This document shows, piece after piece, positions 30,122 through 41,800 of a DNA stretch of 64,000 nt (the stretch's first letter is position 1; each line of letters opens with the position of its first letter). The stretch comes from Nemania diffusa (Eukaryota; Ascomycota; Sordariomycetes; Xylariales; Xylariaceae). A program made the translations under genes and the position numbers. Below the pieces are notes generated by a model. It was not told where the DNA came from, did not search any database, and was given only the letters and a program-made list of their open reading frames with translations. The DNA lies in NCBI GenBank assembly GCA_038501195.1, contig JBBPUQ010000002.1, positions 4,851,001 to 4,915,000 of the forward strand, written 5' to 3'.

Positions 30122-33101
30122 CGATGCTCTGAGTAGCGTAGACATCGATCGGTAGAGGGAAGTGCTTCGCGATCATGCTTGCATTGATGATTAAGTATCT
30201 CTTGCTCTTCCTCCTCCGAATGCGACGGTCTTAGTGTTGTGCTTTGTTAATAATGATTAGTCAACTAGTTAGTCAACTGGGCGACTATACCCTCTTGAGA
30301 CGTAATAGGCTTGCTTTTTCGCCAACTATTACCAGGCACTCGTTAACTGAAGACTGGGAAGGGCGTGCTAAGGTGCTGTTACCAGAAATCCGTGGCTTAG
30401 CTGAGTAATAGTCTGCGTGCACGACCTTTTGACAGGTTGTGTGTTGGTGTGCTGGTGTGGGGCGTCTATGACACCTTACGCATACTTATAATAATAATAT
30501 AAGTATGTGATACCATTCGAGGCAATTCTCATTGGGTGCGAGAGAAACAAGCTTCGTTTCCCCATTCCGGTAAGCGGTGACCTCAGCCCTGCCGCCCTGC
30601 CGCCCCATCGCTCTTCTTTTTTTATTTTTATTGTTTAGTCAGTTAGTTGGGTTAGGTAGGTACGGAGAACTCCAGGAGGTATGTAGGCAGTCCACTAGTC
30701 TACCGCCTGCAGTCCAGCACAGTGGTAGTACTCTGTAGTAACATGCGCCTCTTGGGGACCTTCTCCGAGCCCGGGATGAGCAAAGCCCGGACCGAAAGCC
30801 GCGTAAGGGCACGGCGCTGACGCCATTTTCATATCAGTTACAGATTCCAATCCCAGCTGGGGGGAAGAGCACTTGCATGTGCTGACAGGGGCAGTGGCAA
30901 TGCTTTTCCTCTCCCTCCATGTCTGCGTCCTCGTGATTTGTGTGATCGATGGACGACGGCCTGGAGAGCACTAGAGAACCTGTGTGTCATTACTAAGCCA
31001 TCTCGGTAATCTCCAGCAAAGCATAGCGATTGATTCTGACTGCAGGCTGCAGACAGTAGATAGGCTATGCGTAGACAGCAGACAGCAGACAACATACAAC
31101 AGACAACAACAATACTTACAGTTAGCGTAACTCCAACTTTTGATGGATCAAGGAAGGGATTGGCCTGTCAGGTTGGAGTTTTAAAGTGCGTTTTAATGAC
31201 ATGTTGGACCCGCTTGTGTATCTTAGCTTGGACGCAACACAGCGCCGGTACAGCGCCAATACAGCGCCAATCCAGCACTTCTGCATTGTCATTGGCGCTC
31301 GCTATTTCGCTGTTTACATGTGGGCTTGGGTGGACTTGGGGGTCGGAGATAGGAGATGTATGTATGTATCTACATACCTAGTCTAGGTACAGAGTAGCGT
31401 ATGTAGGTATGTGCGCATAGGTATCTGGCGTCTGGCATCGAGGATAACCCAGGCAGACCTGGCAGAACCTGGGTAGCTTGGACAGCTTGGACAGCTTGAA
31501 GTAGCTTGGATAGTACAGAATTCTATCTAGTCACACGCAAGTCCGTTCAAACTGCAGGTGACAACCCTTGTTGTCACCAGGGTGATATTTCCCCCCATCT
31601 GCTTCAAAAGACAGCGTTAAGCATACGTACCAGGTTATGAATACAAAACTCGATTACGTCAATTGGTGCTACCTACCGCTTACCGTCGCTCGGGTGGCTT
31701 TTCTTCCTTCGGCAGCGCGAGACTAGACTAGCGATGCCGGGCCCTCAGAATTACTGGTGCTATGAGTGAACTACTTAGTAGATACACTATCTATACACTA
31801 ACTTACACACCGCGCACCGCGCATCGCACACTACCTATAGATTTAGAATACCTACAGAATACACACTACCTTACCTTAGGTTAGGTAGCCTACCTACCTC
31901 CCTCTGGGTATGCGGGCAGGGGGGCAGTGCACCGCTGTACTAATAACTAGCGCCGAGGTAGGAAGTCGGCAAGTTTACTTACAGAATAGACTACATGTCT
32001 TAGACTTATACAGTTTAGAGCACCCTTGTACACCACCCGCGCTACGGTACCGTCGATGGGGACCTGCATACCTGCCGCGCCGTAGGTAGACGTATGGGAT
32101 TGTATACATTTGAAACTCGTTATTAGTATGTAGTATCTAGTCCACATCATCTTTCCTATTATTCATGTGTTAACTGGGTAGGTATTCCTGACCGAACCGA
32201 ACCGCATGCGCTCGAGCCAACTATCTAGCTACATATGTAACCGGTGCATACACATATACATATATACATATACATATACATACACGTACATACAGCTAGC
32301 TGTACCTACATGTGAGTGTGGCCGGCTGGACGGGCACGCGTAAAGGTGGAAGACATGAACAGGTAGGTAAGTAGTTGGTTTCGTGAATTAGTGATTATGC
32401 TTCTATATCTGGTATACCTACCGTCATGGGTGCTTTTCGGCGGGCTTGACCCTATCTCTGTTAGATCCTGGAGAAAAAAGGCAATGGGAGCTACTAATAC
32501 GAAATGGATGAGAGAGGGAAGGTAGAGAGAGGGTAGAGAAGGGTTGATTGAGGGTAGGCACGGTAGTATCCAGTACCTAGACTACTTACTTAGTTATTCA
32601 CTTACTTACTTACCTCTTGCCTACCTACATACCTACCTACCTTACTTGTCTCGTCTTCTCTGTCTGCTCTTGTCTTGTCTCGTCTGTCCATCTATATCTA
32701 CTTAGCTGTATCTCCAGTTTTCTCCAAACCGCGAACGGCCGCCTTAGCTCTTCCCCTCTCCCGTTCCCCGAACGCTCTTATATCCATCCATCTCCATCCC
32801 TCGCAACCCCGATTCGCAAAGGGGAACCACGCGCATTCTCGCAACCGCTCGCCCGTTATTCCCGGCCCGGCCAAGAAAAAACATTCGCGCCTCTTTCTAT
32901 CGGCAAACGCCAAACGCTCGACTAGTGAGCCCGCACCCCCAGCAGCGGAAAAAACAAAAGGATTGGGTAGGCGTGGTCAACAATACCCGCCGCAGCCTTG
33001 TCGCTCCCCCGGCGTCTGTTCCCCAGGCCCCCCGACGATAGCCACAAAGCGGCCCACGGCTGCTGTAGAGCCAGTTTAATGAGTAAAAAACCCGCATCCG
33101 C
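30122..33101. other. Intergenic and leader of the Zn2Cys6 gene
   Basis: No gene is supported. It holds short tandem units (cagcgccaat at about 31251-31275; agcttggac at about 31472-31500), an 8-bp-arm hairpin ggtgacaa/ttgtcacc (31557-31578), a TA/CA microsatellite (about 32250-32290), and many ACCTACCT/CCTTAGGTTAGG motifs. From about 32580 the plus strand becomes pyrimidine-rich, as expected for the transcription factor's promoter and leader. Confidence 0.55.
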
Positions 33102-35857
33102 ATGTCGAGCTCCCAATTCCCGCCGCCGTTGTCGTACAGCAGCAGCGGTCAGGGCGCCACCGGTACCTCCTCTCTGCATTCGCCGCCTGGCATATTAAGT
33201 CCCGATTCCACCAATTCCATCTACGCCTCGCCTGACTCGGGCCACCATCCGTTTTACTTGGCCAAGTCGGAGCCGGACGATGGGGCCAGCACCGGTAGCA
33301 GCAGCGTTGCCGCCGGCCCATCTTCGAACGAACCCCTGAAAAAGAAGCAGAAGCGCAACAAACCGACACTGTCATGTCACGAATGTGTCGAGCGCAAGAC
33401 CAAGGTAAGTACCTCTTCTTTATTCTTTATTTTTTTCATCCTCTCCCTTCCCTCGTCTTTCAATCTTGCATCTTCATCTTCTCTCCCCCATTTTTTTTTT
33501 TGCCTCTTTATTTTTGAGTATGTTGTTTTGCTTTATTCTGGAGTTCTTATTAGCCTTATTCCTGTTTTTTTTTTCTGAGCTTAAATACCTATGGTGCACA
33601 ACCAATGCCTCGTCTCTTTGGTTTCGAGCAACCTAATGCTGCACCCGGTTTCTCCAGAGTACTGGTGGAGCGTATTGCGTCAGTACGACGTGCTACTGAT
33701 GCAAGCGCCAATAGCTCGTAAAGGTCCTCGCTCTTCCAGAGGCCACAGGCCCATAAACACCCGAACTTGGAACTTGGACGGCCGTGCGTGTCGTTGGTGA
33801 TATGATGGACCCGACGGAATGACATGGCCCGCTTTGTTTGTGACATGTTCGTCTGGCCTAATTGGCGACGGCCGTGACTGGCCTAGTTGATGCCCGAGAA
33901 CATAGATATTAACAATTGGCTGGGTTCTAGTGTGACAGAGGCAGACCCCATTGCTTGGCATGTAAGGCTCTAAGTCTCCCGCTCCCGCGCATCGCATTGG
34001 CGCCGCCTCAATTGGACAACGACTAACGGTTATGTGACTGACTAGGCATAAAGCGACAGACGGAATGTCGATATGCACATGTCGCAAACCTCTTAGAGTG
34101 AGTTGAGCTCCTGTCTTCTCGTCGGGATCATATGTTGTGCCTTGGAATTGGTCAACTCTGTGTGATCTGACCTTGACTGGAAAAAGGGAGACGACGCGAT
34201 CTGCCACCAACGGCCGAAGGATGACGAAACCGCCCAAGAAGAAACTGTCGGCAAGCGGGATAAAGCCCGCGTTGCCAAATATTGCAGACAGAGGTATTCT
34301 CACTGGAGACACGGCGACGCGTGGGTCTGTCGCCTCGTCTACTGGTCTACTCTCTAACATTCCTTTTTCGCACCCAACAGCTTCCAACGTATTCGGGATA
34401 GGCTCAGAGCACCCGTTTGCCAACTACTGGACGTGTGAGGGCGGGCTCCCCGAGGTCATCGGAGTCCTGCCAGAGAAGCTCCAGGCAGACATCTTGTTGA
34501 ACCAATACTTTGAATGCGTCGACCCCGTCTACCCTATGATACACAGCCAGAGTTTCTACGCAGAGTACGAAAATTTCTGGGTATTGAGAACCTCGGGACA
34601 AAGCGACGCCTCTTTCGTAGCGCTGCTCTTCGTCATGTTATCGCTGGGGACACAATTCGTGTCGACCACGAGCCCCCAGGATCGAAAACAGACTGCTGAG
34701 TTCTATGCTTCGGCTGGGAACCAGGCTTTACGTATGAGCTCATATCTCAGTACGGCATCTATACACTCTGTTCAAGCCATGGTTTTGCTCTGCTACTTCC
34801 TAATCAACGATAACCATGCATCGGATGGTTGGGCTTTCGCAGGCATACTCATGCGCCAAGCCTACGCTATGGGCTTACATAGGGACCCTAACATCGGTAT
34901 GTGTGAAATCGTTCTAAACGCAAGTATCTATTGAAATTGCATGGAAGTTGACTCTTCGATAGTAACACCAGAAGCCACACCGTTCGAGAAGCAGCAACGG
35001 CGGAAGCTTTGGCAGGCAGTCCTACTCCAGGATACTTTCTTAACTGTGCTTCTATCCCTACCCCCAAGCGCGACACACACGGACGTGAGGATAGACGACT
35101 TCACAGAACACTCGTACAACATTGCTCACTCGGACCCGACCGATACTGCCTACATCAAGGGCTCGTGGATGCTGGCGAACCTAGTACAGGAGACGATATG
35201 TAGCCCGCGATCGCTTGACCTACCCATCTGCTCGACGCAGCGGCAGAAATCCAAGCTGGTGGCCGACTTCCGCTCCGTATATCGGTCGTTCCCGGACGTC
35301 TTCCGCTCCTGGGACCAAGACAGCATCGCGCAGCTGGCCGGCAGCAACAAGCGCGTCGTACGGCAGACGCTCTTCCTCAGCTCCAACTACTATCATAACC
35401 TCATGCTCGTGCACGCCTCGGAGAGCCCCGATGTGCCCGTTAACATCCGCGGCACCCTCGAGGCCGCCCACGAGGCCATCACGTCCTTCTTCGTCCTCTT
35501 CACCCTCTTCGATACCGAGGCGAGGGTCTGGTGGGTCTTCAACCACCGCGCGTTCCTCGAGGCCCTATGCATAGGTGGCGTGCTGCGCGAGGCCGCGCGG
35601 GATCCTACTCTGGCCGACCAGATGACGCGCGACCCGTTGTTCTCGAAGGCGAAGGCGGATATCAGTAAGTCTAATATTGTCTTTCTTCCTTTTGTGTGTT
35701 TTGTTTAAGTCTGCTGTCTGCTGGTTTCGACCAACGATGCACACTAACAGACAAACCTATAGCGCGCATGATCCAAATCATGAAAATAATGAGCGACGGC
35801 GACCAGGGCTCGGACGCGGCCCGCACAAGAGTGTCCGTTCTAAGCGACTTTCTCTAA
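33102..35857 (+). CDS. Zn2Cys6 binuclear-cluster transcription factor with fungal-specific transcription factor domain
   Basis: This is a predicted nuclear DNA-binding regulator of 630 aa from six exons: 33102-33404, 33931-33961 (31 nt), 34046-34097, 34187-34896, 34963-35664 and 35763-35857. The cluster is split over exons 1-3 and is perfect in spacing: C92-x2-C95-x6-C102-x6-C109-x2-C112-x6-C119. The Ser/Pro/Gly-rich N-terminus precedes a basic KKKQKRNKPTLS. The fungal-specific domain lies at about residues 195-480: HPFANYWTCEGG, YFECVDPVYPMIHSQSFY, AFVALLF-type helices, then GMGLHRDP-like YAMGLHRDPN and RRKLWQAVLLQD. The protein ends RTRVSVLSDFL. Intron 1 is unusually long (526 bp); the others are 66-98 bp. 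The exon 4 acceptor (AAG at 34184-34186) is the least certain join. Target genes are unknown; nothing nearby suggests a regulated cluster. Confidence 0.9.
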
Positions 35858-37366
35858 ACCACCGAGGGGTTTGGGTTTAGACCACCCGCCATTGAGTGCA
35901 TATAGTAGAAGGGGGAGGTACATACATGTTACAACCACTAGTTGTCCGACGAATACCCTTCCACAAGTTGTGACTTTCCCCTAATATCTACATTTTTTTA
36001 TAATCTGGGAAGATTTGAGCATGTACATACACATACCTATCTAGACAACTCCGTCATCCGTGATACCCTTGCCGACGAGCTAGGGTCAGGATAACAAGGA
36101 CGGAATAGTACCAGCGACAGCCATGACGAAGAGACGATAATGAACGAAGGGGACCTAATCTATTGACCTATATCACCCTACATGCCCTCGTTTTCCCTTC
36201 TAAGGTCTGCGAAGATACACTGGGTTGACATGCCTGTAATGCTTTATAGAGGCCTATTATCGTGGTAGAGCATGATACCAAATTCATGTGATTGCCCTGC
36301 ACGTCGTGGTGCCGGCAGTGGAAGTAGATCTCGAGATGCTGGTGCTCTTGTCTTAACTTAAAAGGCGGCAGCTATATATGCGTGTATCTATTGTATTACG
36401 CGGATTGGCGGCCCGATGGGCCATAATCGTTGATGTTTAGTATACGTATGCACTTGATAGGTGTATAGCCATCCTTAGTTCGATCTTTCCCGAACGTCAA
36501 AGCGCCAGGATATCATCGAGACGTCCTAACGCCATGACATTTTCGTACCCTATGCCTGACCTCGTGGGCCGTGCTCTGAGCGACCACTCATTCAAGGGCG
36601 GACACATATACTAGCTAGGCAAGGAATAAACACATTTATCAGGTATAGTAGTAATTAAGTTATTTTTATTAGTATATCCTATATTTTGCCTACCCGAATG
36701 GCAAGTCTAAGGTGGGCTATCCTCAAATGCCATCTCCATGCGTATAGACGCACAAGGACCATGGCTTTGTTTCGTCCCTCCTGCTCCATGTCTTCGTGTA
36801 ATGCCAGGACATTCTATACCCGATCGCCGAACTCAGTATAATGATCGAAGTAGATCCTACCAGATATGATCGGCTAATAGGCAGAGCAGGTGGTATATAC
36901 GTATAAGCAGATGTGCTATTCTGCTCGTGGACGGCTCTTTGTTCCGTCGTATCATAATCATCCCCTTCCAACGCCTTAGTGATATGCAACTATTCTTCGT
37001 GATGTCCACAACAAGACCGCCTAGTCAGCACTAGGCCTCTGGCCGCACTCCACGCGGCGCTAATGCAAAATATGCAGCAGAAAATTTCCCTAATTCACGT
37101 ATCCAAAGTCGATTCGCCTGACTGTTCATAAATCAGGTGCACGGTGACCCGGTCATGGTATTGTGCCTCAAAAATTCAGTCTTTTGGATATTTGAACAGA
37201 GGATGGTATAATTTTTTTCGTCAAGATTTGATAGGAAACTCCATTGCGATGCGATCCAATAAATAAGGAATTCGATGTAATATGTGCAGGGTGTTCTTTC
37301 GTGTGTATTATGTACTGAAGTCAGGTACTTCCAGGGATGTGAGCTTGATAGGCTGTTATTTGTCTC
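35858..37366. other. Convergent intergenic region
   Basis: This lies between the stop of the Zn2Cys6 gene (+) and the stop of the 486-aa hypothetical gene (-), and contains their 3' flanks. No gene is supported. The frame at 36723-36989 has no motif. Confidence 0.55.
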
Positions 37367-38827
37367 CTAAACAGGTCGTCTCATCAGCCTTGTCGATCTG
37401 TAGACTGGTTTGAAATCGTACACATCGATGTCGATTCCTTCGTCAATCTCTAGCAAGCCCTCTCGGGCGGGAAATTTGCTGGGAGTCGACGCACCAAAAT
37501 CCCTTCTCATAGTTGATGGGCGGAATGTTCGAGCCTTCATGGGCTCTGTCTCGCGTATCATGTCTCGAGTGACTTCAGGTACCAAATCATATGTAGGCTC
37601 GGGCATTTCATCCTTAGGGTTGGGCGTCTCATGCCTAGGTTCAGGTACCAATTCATGATCAGAGTTGAGTACCGCATTTTGCTTCAGTTCAGGTACCACA
37701 TCTTGCTGGGGTTCAGGTGGCACATCGGATGGCTTGGTGTCAAGTACGACATCCGTTCTCAGTTCAGGCTGAATTCCGTTTTGGGTTTGCTCCACGGATG
37801 TTGTGCGCTCTCTCTCGTTGACAGCGGCCTCCTTGACCTTTACCAGCCGGCTCTTGATTTTCTCGATCTCATCATTGCAATCGCCATCTCGAAGGAACTG
37901 GTGTGCGCCACGTTCGCACAAGCCCTGGACATATTCAAGCCCCTTGTCCAATTCATCCCAGATGCCGCCCTTTTCATTGAAGACGCCAAGCCCGCCATTG
38001 AAAGGGCTCGCTCTCATGCCTCTACCGGGCATTAAATTGAAGGCTGGGTTCCTTAAAGCGCTACCGTATGAGCGAGAGTTAAGATATTGTAGTCTCAACT
38101 CATCTGAGCCAGCCTGTCTCAAGGTGGAGGCAGGCATGAGGGGGCTGGCGGCGATCAACTCATTTCCAGGTTTCAATTCACCGCCATCATCCTCATCCTC
38201 GTCTTCGGGCATCTCGAGCTCGGCAAGCCGCTTGATGTGAGCGACCTTGGCGGCCATCTTGGCCTTGCGCATAAGATTACGCTGGGCAGATACAAATTTG
38301 ACTAGCTCCTCGAAAAAGGACTGCACATAGCTATCATAATACACCATCACCATCCTTCGTGTCCTGTATTTGGGTGTTGTTCCTTCGGCGCTTTTCATGG
38401 AATCTGTCTTTTGGCGTTTGCGAACAGTCGCACGAGCACGTCGCTGGGCAGTGGCTACGAGTTCGTTGGTATGTCGGATAAGTGAAGAGCCAGTCCACGG
38501 GTCACTAGCAGGAGTCGACGGTGGATGTGGTCCATTGGAACGACGATGTGCGTCCGGGGTCTGGGGAGGGAAAGTCGTTATTATAGGTTGAGGTGGCCGA
38601 TCTGTGGTTGGGTCTGGGGTTGGAAAGGCGGCGCCGTCGTCCTGCGGCTTGAGAGATTCAGTAGATCCGCGATTGCGGATGGATTTACCAGACGACGATG
38701 GCGGCCGAGCCCCAGAGAACTTGGCCAGATCCCGCTGCCGCTGCTCTATCTGGCCATTGAGCTCCTCCAAGCGCTTCAGCCACTCTGGTACGTTCGATAT
38801 GACGCTGTCCAAAGGATCCATCGCCAT
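37367..38827 (-). CDS. Conserved-looking hypothetical protein, 486 aa
   Basis: This is a single exon. An N-terminal helix (PEWLKRLEELNGQIEQRQRD) precedes a Ser/Pro-rich linker. A basic helical core lies at about residues 140-215 (RRMVMVYYDSYVQSFFEELV, then KAKMAAKVAHIKRLAELE). Next come an acidic patch (PEDEDEDDGG), a segment WDELDKGLEYVQGLCERGAH, and another helix (IEKIKSRLVKVKEAAVNER). The C-terminal part (about 365-455) is a degenerate repeat rich in VPE/PEP/PELK units. In DNA it appears as ttcaggtacca/ttcaggtggca units at about 37575-37765. The family is not recognised. The helical N-terminal part and length support a real gene; no transmembrane or enzymatic motif is visible. A nuclear or cytoskeletal scaffold is only a guess. 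Confidence 0.78.
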   Translation of the reverse strand: MAMDPLDSVISNVPEWLKRLEELNGQIEQRQRDLAKFSGARPPSSSGKSIRNRGSTESLKPQDDGAAFPTPDPTTDRPPQPIITTFPPQTPDAHRRSNGPHPPSTPASDPWTGSSLIRHTNELVATAQRRARATVRKRQKTDSMKSAEGTTPKYRTRRMVMVYYDSYVQSFFEELVKFVSAQRNLMRKAKMAAKVAHIKRLAELEMPEDEDEDDGGELKPGNELIAASPLMPASTLRQAGSDELRLQYLNSRSYGSALRNPAFNLMPGRGMRASPFNGGLGVFNEKGGIWDELDKGLEYVQGLCERGAHQFLRDGDCNDEIEKIKSRLVKVKEAAVNERERTTSVEQTQNGIQPELRTDVVLDTKPSDVPPEPQQDVVPELKQNAVLNSDHELVPEPRHETPNPKDEMPEPTYDLVPEVTRDMIRETEPMKARTFRPSTMRRDFGASTPSKFPAREGLLEIDEGIDIDVYDFKPVYRSTRLMRRPV

Positions 38828-41800
38828 TGGGAATCAAGTTTCAATTGAGCCAGACGAAGCGTCTTTGACTAGAATAAGAGGACCAAAAAAACAACGATAA
38901 GAAAGACTACCTAGGCTAGCATCTGGCCGGCTCGGTCTTATCTCGTTTCGAGGAAGCGGGAGTCGGGAGTCGGAAATACGATTGGAAATAGGTAGGGAAT
39001 TGGTTGACCCGGGTGGTTACAGAAAGGTCGGCATCTGTACTGTCCGAGGGGTAGCAGAGGGCCTTCCACGCAAAATTTATTAATTTCCTTCGCTTGGGAA
39101 CTTCCTTCGTCGTTGGAGGCAGGCTGGCTACGTGGCGTCGGATTCGAGGTTCTGGTCAAACAGGTAGGATTAGGATTAGATAGGATCGGGATAGATCGAG
39201 ACAAGCGAAGCCAAGAAGCAATTCGATGGCCGGTTAAGTACGCGAGACGTCCAGGCGAATAGTCGAGAGGCAAGTGTTTTTTCAAGGAACGGAGTGGCTA
39301 CCAGGTACAGAGACAGGCATAGGCAGAGGTAGAGGAACACATAACTACAGTGTTGTAGGTTGGCAGATTGGTAGATTGACAGATCGATAGAGAGATCGAG
39401 AAGAAGAAAGATGCGGAAGATGGAGAGAGGCACTGACTAGGGGGCAAGGAAGATAATGATTTGACACAGGATACCTCAGTAGTGTAATGGTCGCACGCGC
39501 GGCAACAACTGAAATGAAGTAAACTGCAACTGTATCGATGGTTGGTTGAGCGGAGGATGTGGATGATAGGGTAGGTAAGTATGCCATCCCAATGTACGCT
39601 AGTTAGCCTGGGCGGTGGACTGGGCAGTGGACTGGGCAGTGGGTTGAGCTCGGGCTCGGCGGTTGCCCATCCATCATCCTTCCTTCCCCAGTCCAGTCCA
39701 GTCCAACTCAAGCCCCAAGCACAGGGCAGCACAAGCAGCAGCACACAGGCCCAGCTTTACATTAGGTACAGTGCAGTGCAGTGCCACAGTACCTAGGTAA
39801 GTACCTACCTACCTTCTACTGTTCTGTACTGTTACTGCAGAGAACTGCAACAAGTTTATGTACCTGCCTAGGTACCTAATTACTTTCGTATATGATACTA
39901 AAGCTATATACTACATAATGTATGTACGCGCACAAGCAGTAAAAAAAGGTACAGTAGGCATGTAGATAGTTTACAACAATAAGCTACCTGCGCTACGTGT
40001 AGGTATCCCCTGCAGATATGCGGCCGAGCATTATGGACTGCCGCAAAGAGGTAAAGCGTGTAGTATTCTGGTGCTGTATATTACCTTTAGTGTACACTAC
40101 TTAGGTAGGTAGCGGACGGACAGGGAATATATAGTGTATCCACCCAGGGCCTTTTGTCCTGTGCCTTGACAAACATTTGGGCACCATCCATGTACAATTT
40201 AACTCCACGCCGTATTAGCGCAACGGAACACCCTTGCACAATAAGTGTACAGTACCCATGGACTTGTGGAGGTGTTAGTGTTTGGCCGGTTTGATCGCCG
40301 ACTAATCTATACTAGTGCGCGATGTGATAAGTATCTAGCAGTACCTACGTGATGTTACCCGATCTGGTACGGGGGTTATATGTATAATGCTGATGATGTT
40401 GATGATGACGACCAGGAAGATGATGGGTTGATGCTGATTAGGTATCTAGTTCGTATACAAGATTAATCAATCGATTGATCAATGGCACGTCGGTCAAATA
40501 CCGACCCCTTTCTCTCAACCCATATAAAGTAGAACCACGCATATTACCGTAGCTCCATATACGTAGGTAGGTACCTAAGGCCGTAGAAAGCGCTAGCTAT
40601 TCCGTCCTATCGCGGAACGGAGACGCCTTCTGTGCACACGGGCACAGAGCACTGATGACAGATGACTCCACACTGTCTGCATACAGCACTGCTAACACCT
40701 ACTATGTACGTACCTATGCGCACATAGGCACTTATCCTTGCACCGGATACCGATTTCAGGTTGCACAGCATTATTGACGTATAGTACAGCACTGTACATA
40801 CAATCGATAGATATAGATAGATATAGATAGAGAGGTATGTGCGTAGATAGTGATACTATGTCGAGCTATGGTTCTCTTTTCACTGCAGCATACTTCGTTC
40901 ATGTGATAGTCATCCATGGTTCAACAGCGTCCCTCTTCAATGTTCTAGCCAAGTCTCGAAATGACCTCCAGACGGTAAGTAGGTAGGTGGTAGTGTGCAT
41001 AATGGCATCCAGCGAGGAAGATTGCATATCGTCAAAGCTATGCCACATATCTACGGAGTTCATTTCAGAGTCCCTAGCTTGTTCCCACATCTGCCTACCT
41101 ACCTAAGGCTAACTAGGTATATTTGAGAGCTTCAATGATAAGATGAGACGGCCATCTCTGTGTGTACCTGCCTAGGTAGTGCAAAAAGCGGCTCTCATAG
41201 CAGGCAACTAATTCATCAGAGGCATAGCGTATGCGCTACAAGTTGCAACAATTACGATGCTCGTCTTGCCGCCGGCAACCTGTAACGATCTTAAGGCACA
41301 GCATACTCCGGTAGTTATTTTAGCGTTTTCGATATCCACCACTCGAGATGTAATCATTAATGTGCAGCTAGGTAGCTAGGGAATTGCCATCAAATCAAAT
41401 GGTAGTCCTTAATTCTATATACCCAGCCTTAGTTTACTTACTTAAGTCTGATCTACGAATTCACCAGGCTATAGCAAATATCATCTTATATCTTTGCAAA
41501 CAGGTGCAGAACACCCGTACCTAGATCTGGGGTTGCGATACAGACCGACTTTCCGGCCTACTCGCTGTTATTTCCTGTTCTGGACACTGTCCTCTCCTAC
41601 ATCTACATCTACATCTACATCATGTAAGTATGTACCTACTTTACAACCCTAACAAGAATGTGTGCTTTGCTCTACCGTATGCAATGGCTTGAAACTACTG
41701 GATATAATGCCACGACTGCTGCTCGTTGGCGCCGTTGACAATTCGCGCATCGCCTTCTGCCCGCCAGCATACATAATTGCCTAGTGTCGTTCCAAGTATG

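Noticed and set aside
32617..33079. Two plus frames before the Zn2Cys6 gene
   Set aside because: The pyrimidine-rich sequence fits a leader. The Zn2Cys6 protein starts cleanly at 33102, and these frames do not join it.
40380..40430. gatgatgttgatgatgacgac run considered as a coding acidic tract or array
   Set aside because: It is a short imperfect microsatellite with stops in surrounding frames; no regular spacers, so no CRISPR-like array.
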